NCBI GenBank assembly: GCA_041687755.1 | Contig: JBDNJM010000197.1 | Location: forward strand, 1 to 28,155 | Length of the DNA stretch: 28,155 nucleotides | Origin: JBDNJM01 sp041687755 | GTDB taxonomy: Bacteria; Planctomycetota; UBA1135; GCA-002686595 | Direction of reading: 5' to 3' | Shown here: positions 23,609 to 28,155 of the stretch, one piece after another | Position numbering within the stretch: the first letter of the stretch is position 1 | How the letters are laid out: the number at the start of each line of letters is the position of its first letter | Program-made: the position numbers and the translations under genes | The notes under the pieces: generated by a model | What the model was told of the DNA's origin: nothing | The model's input: the letters and a program-made list of their open reading frames with translations, nothing else | The model's database searches: none

Positions 23609-23643
23609 GCGACCCGCGATCTGCACGGCAGATCGCGGGTCGC
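23609..23643 (+). terminator. Perfect 16-bp hairpin terminator
   Basis: GCGACCCGCGATCTGC (23609-23624) pairs without mismatch to GCAGATCGCGGGTCGC (23628-23643), with a three-base ACG loop, 66 bases after the exported-protein stop. There is no T-run after it. It probably ends the sigma operon. Confidence 0.75.
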
Positions 23644-23780
23644 TGCACAGGTGGGCTGTCGGCCGAGTTCCCCGGACGGGCCGTTCGTTAGGCTAGGCCG
23701 CTGGCCTCCTCCCGCCAGGGCTTTCGACCGCCGAATGACCCCGGGACCCGACCCGCCCCTGTCCTCAACCCCCCCCGCAC

Positions 23781-25253
23781 GTGTCCTCGACGCTGATCGC
23801 CATCGATGCCGGTACCACCGGCGTGACCTGCTTGCTCTACGACGACGCCCTGACGCCGGTCGCGCGGGCCTACGCCGAGTTCGAGCAGTCGTTCCCCGAG
23901 CCCGGTCGGGTCGAGCACCACGGGCGCGCGATCCTCGATGCGGTGGACTCGACGCTGGCGGAGATCCTGGCGCACCCGCGGGCGGCGGACGCGAAGGCGA
24001 TCGGGATCACGAACCAGCGCGAGACGGTGTTTCCGCTGGACCCCGGGGCGGGCGAGGCGCTCAAGCCGGGCATCGTCTGGCAGGATCGGCGGACGGCGGA
24101 GCGCTGTGCGGAGCTGCGCGAAGCGGGGCACGCCGAGATGATTGCGCAGCGCACGGGGCTCGTCATCGACCCGTACTTCAGTGCGACGAAGATCGAGTGG
24201 ATGCTGCAGAACATCTCGAGCCTGCGCGAGCGCTGCCAGGGCGGCGGCATCGTGTTCGCGACGGTGGACGCGTTGATCGTGCAGCACCTGACCGAGCAGG
24301 AGGTCTGCGCGACCGACCCGACGAACGCCTCGCGGACGATGCTGTTCGACATCGAGCGCGGCGCCTGGGATCCGGAGCTGTGCGCGCTGTTCGGGCTGGA
24401 GGTGGACTGGCTGCCGGAGGTGCGGCCGTCGCGCGGCGACTTCGGGATCACGTCGCGCTACCTGTGCGGGGTCGAGCTGCCGATTCGTGGGGTGGTGGGG
24501 GACCAGCAGGCCGCGCTGTTCGGCCAGGGGATGGTGGCGCAGGGGCAGTTCAAGACGACCTTCGGCACGGGCTGCTTCCTGGTGCTCAACGCGGGTGCGG
24601 AGCGGCCGGCGAAGGTGGACGGATTCCTGACGACGCTCGCGCTGGGGCCTGGCGGGGAGAGCTGCTTCGCGCTCGAGGGCAGCGCGTTCATGGCCGGAGC
24701 GGTCGTGCAGTGGATGCGCGACGGTCTGGGACTGATCGAGACGGCCGAAGAGAGCGAGACTGTGGCGCGCAGCGTCGAGGACACGGGCGGGGTCGTGCTT
24801 GTGCCGGCCTTCCAGGGACTGGGGGCGCCGTACTGGGACGCCGAAGCGCGCGCGGCGCTCCTGGGCATGACGCGCGGGACGGGCAAGGCCCACGTCGTGC
24901 GCGCGGGGCTTGAGGCGATCGCGTTGCAAAATGCGGAGCTGATCGAACTGCTGCGCAAGGGCACGGGGATGGCGGTGGAGGAGCTGCGGGTTGACGGCGG
25001 TGCGACCTCCAACGACCTGCTCATGCAGCTGCAGGCGGACTTCACGGGAGCGCCGGTGGTGGTGGCCGCCGATGCGGATGCGACGGCTCGCGGGGCGGCC
25101 CTGCTGGCCGGGCTCGAGGTCGGGGTCCTGGACGCCGGCGCCGTGCCGCCCGTGGCCCTAGCGGATCGCTTTGAGCCCACCCTGGACGCAGAGGGCCGCG
25201 CCGTGCGGCTGGCGGAGTGGGCGGCGGCGGTGGCTCGGGTGCGCAGCAGCTGA
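23781..25253 (+). CDS. glpK: Glycerol kinase GlpK
   Basis: GlpK phosphorylates glycerol to sn-glycerol 3-phosphate with ATP. The 490 residues follow the FGGY kinase plan: LIAIDAGTTGVTCLLYD (5-21) as the phosphate loop, GITNQRET and PGIVWQDRRT for glycerol contacts, ATKIEWML and DALIVQHLT, TDPTNASRTMLFDI, VVGDQQAALFGQG with the catalytic Asp, TTFGTGCFLVLNAG, and LRVDGGATSNDLLMQLQADF in the C-terminal half. The first motif is GTTGVT rather than the GTTSSR of E. coli. The GTG at 23781 gives a normal N-terminus, though without a Shine-Dalgarno sequence. No glpF or glpD is next to it. The tandem structured repeats begin immediately after the stop. Confidence 0.95.
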   Translation: MSSTLIAIDAGTTGVTCLLYDDALTPVARAYAEFEQSFPEPGRVEHHGRAILDAVDSTLAEILAHPRAADAKAIGITNQRETVFPLDPGAGEALKPGIVWQDRRTAERCAELREAGHAEMIAQRTGLVIDPYFSATKIEWMLQNISSLRERCQGGGIVFATVDALIVQHLTEQEVCATDPTNASRTMLFDIERGAWDPELCALFGLEVDWLPEVRPSRGDFGITSRYLCGVELPIRGVVGDQQAALFGQGMVAQGQFKTTFGTGCFLVLNAGAERPAKVDGFLTTLALGPGGESCFALEGSAFMAGAVVQWMRDGLGLIETAEESETVARSVEDTGGVVLVPAFQGLGAPYWDAEARAALLGMTRGTGKAHVVRAGLEAIALQNAELIELLRKGTGMAVEELRVDGGATSNDLLMQLQADFTGAPVVVAADADATARGAALLAGLEVGVLDAGAVPPVALADRFEPTLDAEGRAVRLAEWAAAVARVRSS

Positions 25254-25254
25254 G

Positions 25255-25512
25255 AGGCTGTGAAAGAATGGCGTTGCCCTGCCGAATGGCCTCTCAGGTG
25301 CCTTTTGGCCCATCGGCTGGCGCCGCTGGAGCGCCGAGAGTGTGAACGGAATGCGCTGCGCGCATTGATTCACGCTCTGTGAGGAGCTGTGAAAAGATGG
25401 CGCTGCCCTGCCGAAGTGCCTCTCAGTTGCCTCCCGGCCCATCGCCTGGTGGCGCTGGAGCGCAGAGAGCGTGAACGGATTGCGCCAGACGCAATGATTC
25501 ACAGTCTCTGAG
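25255..25512. repeat. Tandem 129-bp repeat, two copies, each ending in a hairpin
   Basis: Units at 25255-25383 and 25384-25512 are roughly 80% identical by eye. Each begins with a CTGTGAAA motif, has the shared block GCCCTGCCGAA, and ends in a stem. Copy 1: GTGAA (25342-25346) with TTCAC (25369-25373), and AATGCGC (25350-25356) with GCGCATT (25360-25366). Copy 2: GTGAA (25471-25475) with TTCAC (25498-25502), and ATTGCG (25479-25484) with CGCAAT (25490-25495). One inner base pair has switched from A-T to T-A, so pairing is kept while sequence changes. The outer stem in copy 1 extends further. The repeat starts two bases after glpK. Confidence 0.87.
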
Positions 25513-25556
25513 CTTGGTCACTTCTGGGGAGGGCTGATCGTCGCAGCCGGGAATGG

Positions 25557-25700
25557 GGCGCCAGGCACGTCTCCCGGCTTGTGGCCTGCGCAAGCCCGCC
25601 GGCAGACCCTCTGGAGGGCCATCCCGGGCCGCAACGCCAGGCGCGGGATCGGCCACAAGCGCCCTGGGGGCTCCGGGTTAGCGCCCGGAGCGCTCCAGGC
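25557..25700. other. Hairpin cluster with a degenerate REP-like copy
   Basis: GCCAGGCACGT (25560-25570) followed by CCGGCTTGTGGCCT resembles the window-end element in the same order. GCTTGTGGCC (25577-25586) pairs perfectly with GGCCACAAGC (25651-25660). Inside are CCCT/AGGG and ATCCCG (25621-25626) with CGGGAT (25644-25649), a multi-branched shape. A further hairpin, GCTCCGGG (25670-25677) with CCCGGAGC (25684-25691), follows. It may be a decayed REP cluster or a structured RNA ahead of the gene at 25838; sequence alone does not decide. Confidence 0.5.
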
Positions 25701-25837
25701 GGCCGCTCCGGACGGCCGATGGAGAGAGAACCGGCCCGGGGACCCCTAGAACCCGACGCCCGTCGGCCTTTGGGGGACTATCCTGCTGGCCCGAGGGCGC
25801 GAATTCTCGTCCGCCCGCTGCCGTCCTGCCCCACTCG

Positions 25838-26872
25838 ATGACCACCCTCTCCTCCGAAGACGAGCACGCCCTGAGCCTGGGCCCCGAGTCCTTTGCGGAG
25901 GGTCGCGGCGGCCTGTTCTCGCCGCGCGACCTCTGGCGCCTGCTGGCGGCGGAACTGGACCGGGCCCGACGCCAGAAATACGCGACCGGTTGCCTGCGCG
26001 TCGGGATCGATCGGCTCGACTCCCTCGCGGACATCTACGGCCGCGAGGCGCGCGTCGAGATCTCTGCAAACCTGCTCGCGTTTCTGGAGCGCGGCCTGCG
26101 GGACTCGGACTTCCTGGCTCCGCTGTCCGATGGTGGGGCGCTGATCGTGCTGCCGCACATCGGGCTGGACGGCCTGCGCGCGGTGTCCCAGCGCACCCTC
26201 AGTGGCGCTCGCAAGCTTGAGTTCCGCAGCGGCCGCAAGACCGTGCACGTGACGCTCTCCGCGGGCCTCGCCCACTGGGACGGTTCCGAAAGTGATCTGC
26301 TCGACGGCCTCGTGCGTGGTGCGACGAGCTCGCTGACGCGGGCTGTGCGCAACGGCGGCGACCGCGCGCTCGAGTGGGACGCGCTGGCGGAGCTCGATCA
26401 GGCCGCGTCCGAAGTGCGGCGGCGGGAGTCGGCGCTGGACGAGGCTCGGACGGTCGCCCGCACCGTCGTGCGCGAGACGGCTGCGGAAGCCGAGAAGACC
26501 GGCGGGATGCAGGTCGATCCAAGCCTGCTGCTCGGTGCGGTGCGTCAGGCCCTGGGCGAGCACGCCGAGGCCCTGAAAAGCGCCCGCCAGCCCACGAAAC
26601 CTGCCGACGACGGCCGCACCGTAGACCACCTCGAGCGCCGCGTCGCCAAGCTCGCGCGGGAACTTGAGGGATACCAGGGGCAGCTTCTGAAGCTACTGGA
26701 TGAAGACGCGCCCGCGGACGGCATCCGCTCGATCGGTCGGCTGCCCAACCCGGACAGCCAGTCCGGCACACAGAAGCACGAGATGATGAGCGACATCTTC
26801 TCCGCGAACCTGGCGCTCCACGACGCGCTCTCGAAGCCCCGGCGCGGGGATCGACCCGCCGCCGACTCCTGA
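25838..26872 (+). CDS. Degenerate GGDEF-domain coiled-coil protein
   Basis: A 344-residue soluble protein. Residues about 30-180 match the GGDEF fold: a start helix (SPRDLWRLLAAELDRARRQK), the beta strand CLRVGIDRLDSLADIYG (52-68), a helix, the hairpin DFLAPLSDGGALIVLPH (91-107) and HVTLSAGLAHWDGSE (137-151). The signature GG[D/E]EF is replaced by SDGGA (97-101), so cyclase activity is unlikely. It may instead bind a nucleotide or act as a scaffold. Residues about 185-220 and 262-290 are strongly helical with coiled-coil pattern (LERRVAKLARELEGYQGQLL). The end (SDIFSANLALHDALS) is a short amphipathic helix. It precedes the MamK-like gene by 112 bases on the same strand, which suggests a partner or regulator of the filament. 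Confidence 0.75.
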   Translation: MTTLSSEDEHALSLGPESFAEGRGGLFSPRDLWRLLAAELDRARRQKYATGCLRVGIDRLDSLADIYGREARVEISANLLAFLERGLRDSDFLAPLSDGGALIVLPHIGLDGLRAVSQRTLSGARKLEFRSGRKTVHVTLSAGLAHWDGSESDLLDGLVRGATSSLTRAVRNGGDRALEWDALAELDQAASEVRRRESALDEARTVARTVVRETAAEAEKTGGMQVDPSLLLGAVRQALGEHAEALKSARQPTKPADDGRTVDHLERRVAKLARELEGYQGQLLKLLDEDAPADGIRSIGRLPNPDSQSGTQKHEMMSDIFSANLALHDALSKPRRGDRPAADS

Positions 26873-26984
26873 GCCGGCGCCGCAGACCCGGTTCCCCGAC
26901 CCGATCCTCCGACCACAGGGACGCGACCCGCTCGCCTCCCCCCAGCATCAGCCTTTCGAAGACCCGCGGCAGACGGCACCGACC

Positions 26985-28067
26985 ATGAGCGATTCCAAAC
27001 CTGAGTTCCCCGGCGCGACCCTCAAGCAAGACAAGGGCGTGCTCTATATGGGGATCGACCTGGGCACGTCCAGGACGTCGGTCTCCGCGTCCAATGGCGT
27101 GCGCGAGACGGTGCCTTCGTTCGTCGGCTACCCGAAGGATGTCGTGTCGCGGAAGCTGCTTAAGAAGGACGTCCTGTTTGGCGAGGAAGCACTGCACAAC
27201 CGGCTCTCGCTGAACCTGTACCGTCCGCTCGCTGAAGGCGTGATCAAGTCGTCGCTCAAGGGCGAGGAGGGGAACGACGAGGCCGCCGCGAACCTGAAGG
27301 CCGCCGAGGACCTGATCGGCGAGATCATCCGGCTCAGCCGGCCCCACGTGGACGACCTGGTCTACGCCGTCATCGGCGTTCCGGCCCAGGCCTCGATCAA
27401 CAACAAGGAAGCGATCCTGCGCGCCGCAAAGTCGAGCGTGGACTCGGTCATGCTTTGCTCCGAGCCCTTCGCGGTCGCCTACGGCCTCGACATGCTCGAC
27501 GACGTGCTGGTGATCGACATCGGCGCCGGCACGGTCGACCTGTGCCGGATGCACGGCACGATGCCGGAGGACACCGACCAGATCACTCTGACCTGCGGCG
27601 GCGACTCGGTCGACGAGAGCCTGGAACACAAGCTGCGCGCGGCGCACCCTGAGGCGCAGTTCACGCGCCAGATGATCAAGCAGCTGAAGGAAAAGCACGC
27701 TTCGGTGCACGATCGGATGGACCCGGCGATCGTGAAGCTGCCGGTGCGCGGCAAGCCGATGGAGTTCGACCTGACGAACATCATCCGCGAGGCCGCGCGC
27801 GAGATCGTGCCGCCGATCGTCGAAGGCCTGGCCGAGTTGATCGCGACCTTCGACCCCGAGTTCCAGGGGCGGCTGAAGGAGCGCGTCCTGCTCGCCGGCG
27901 GCGGCAGCATGATCAAGGGCCTCGACACGGCGATCGAGGCGGAGATGCAGGAGCGCCTTGGCTCGGGCAAGGTGCTGCGGACCGAGGAGCCGATGTACGG
28001 CGGCTCGAACGGCGCGCTCAAGATCGCCAACGATATGCCCAACGAGTTCTGGGAGCGCCTCAAGTAG
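26985..28067 (+). CDS. MamK-family actin-like filament protein
   Basis: A 360-residue actin/Hsp70-superfamily protein. It carries phosphate loop 1 in LYMGIDLGTSRTSVSASNG (20-38), then SFVGYPKDVVSRKLL (45-59), VIGVPAQASINNKEA (129-143), CSEPFAVAYGLDML (158-171), phosphate loop 2 VIDIGAGTVDLC (176-187) and the adenosine motif LLAGGGSMIKGL (302-313). The VGYPKDV, IGVPA and SEPF..YGLD blocks and the spacing resemble MamK, the magnetosome filament protein, more than MreB, ParM or DnaK. Glu160 corresponds to the residue needed for ATP hydrolysis in MamK. Length is near normal. No other mam gene is in the window, so a non-magnetosome filament is as likely. The upstream GGDEF-like coiled-coil protein may be an accessory. 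I leave the gene symbol empty because function is unproven. Confidence 0.87.
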   Translation: MSDSKPEFPGATLKQDKGVLYMGIDLGTSRTSVSASNGVRETVPSFVGYPKDVVSRKLLKKDVLFGEEALHNRLSLNLYRPLAEGVIKSSLKGEEGNDEAAANLKAAEDLIGEIIRLSRPHVDDLVYAVIGVPAQASINNKEAILRAAKSSVDSVMLCSEPFAVAYGLDMLDDVLVIDIGAGTVDLCRMHGTMPEDTDQITLTCGGDSVDESLEHKLRAAHPEAQFTRQMIKQLKEKHASVHDRMDPAIVKLPVRGKPMEFDLTNIIREAAREIVPPIVEGLAELIATFDPEFQGRLKERVLLAGGGSMIKGLDTAIEAEMQERLGSGKVLRTEEPMYGGSNGALKIANDMPNEFWERLK

Positions 28068-28074
28068 CGCTGGG

Positions 28075-28155
28075 GGAAGGATACGGTGCCAGGCACGTTT
28101 TCACCGGCTTGGTGGCCTCTGCGGCGTAGCCGCAGAGGCCAACAAGCCGGTGAAA
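28075..28155. repeat. REP-like palindrome, right end, inverse to the left copy
   Basis: GATACGGTGCCAGGCACG (28080-28097) is the reverse complement of the motif at 60-77. It is followed by arms 28099-28125 and 28129-28155, 27 bp with one mismatch and a three-base GTA loop. The stem shares most of its sequence with the left-end stem. The element begins about eight bases after the MamK-like stop, so it may also act as its terminator. Confidence 0.8.

Noticed and set aside
25158..25502. A minus-strand frame across the 129-bp tandem repeats giving a 43-residue repeated peptide
   Set aside because: The period happens to be a multiple of three, but many differences between units change amino acids and the frame runs into the glpK coding region. 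Structured repeats explain it better.
26985..28067. Calling the actin homologue MreB or DnaK
   Set aside because: The motif set and spacing (VGYPKDV, SEPFAVAYGLD, about 360 residues) fit MamK better. It lacks the MreB membrane helix and gene neighbours, and it lacks the DnaK C-terminal domain.
1..28155. tRNA genes, rRNA, CRISPR arrays, an intact insertion sequence or prophage genes
   Set aside because: I looked for these patterns on both strands and found none; tandem repeats present are minisatellites without spacers.

Overview
This is a GC-rich window (about 70% G+C by eye) from a bacterium that resembles the Planctomycetota. The pointers are FG-GAP/VCBS and ASPIC-UnbV exported proteins, sigma/anti-sigma pairs with odd architectures, and start codons mostly without a Shine-Dalgarno sequence. 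The phylum is an inference, since no rRNA or other marker gene is present. I saw no tRNA, rRNA, CRISPR array or intact transposase. Both ends of the window lie inside copies of the same REP-like palindrome in opposite orientation, which is what one expects if an assembly broke at dispersed repeats.

Layout. 1-99: REP-like hairpin. 126-1781 (minus): fabI, followed by a decayed DUF3667 membrane-protein gene with three in-frame stops. 2084-7625 (plus): three genes joined by ATGA overlaps, encoding a sigma region-4-like protein, an unknown helical protein, and a large GAF/AAA+/HTH protein resembling a sigma-54 activator that has lost its key motifs. Each gene carries its own in-frame minisatellite. 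7626-8554: no convincing gene. 8555-11085: a GT-C type membrane glycosyltransferase overlapping queA. 11203-11859 (minus): thiE. 12159-17223: two exported FG-GAP repeat proteins, the second coupled to a TPR protein. 17609-19368 (minus): a small zinc-ribbon protein, a doubtful short ORF and queG. 19557-20369: an exported LolA-like protein. 20849-23542: an ECF-like sigma factor, a TPR anti-sigma-like protein and an exported protein. 23781-25253: glpK. 25255-25700: tandem structured repeats and a hairpin cluster. 25838-28067: a degenerate GGDEF coiled-coil protein followed by a MamK-family actin. 28075-28155: the inverted REP-like copy.

How the genes fit together. queA and queG encode successive late steps of queuosine synthesis but are about 7 kb apart and in different transcription units. 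The two sigma-containing operons look like self-contained regulatory modules. The best candidates for undescribed biology are the MamK-like actin with its degenerate GGDEF neighbour, the 2084-7625 regulatory triad, and the tandem 129-bp structured repeat after glpK.
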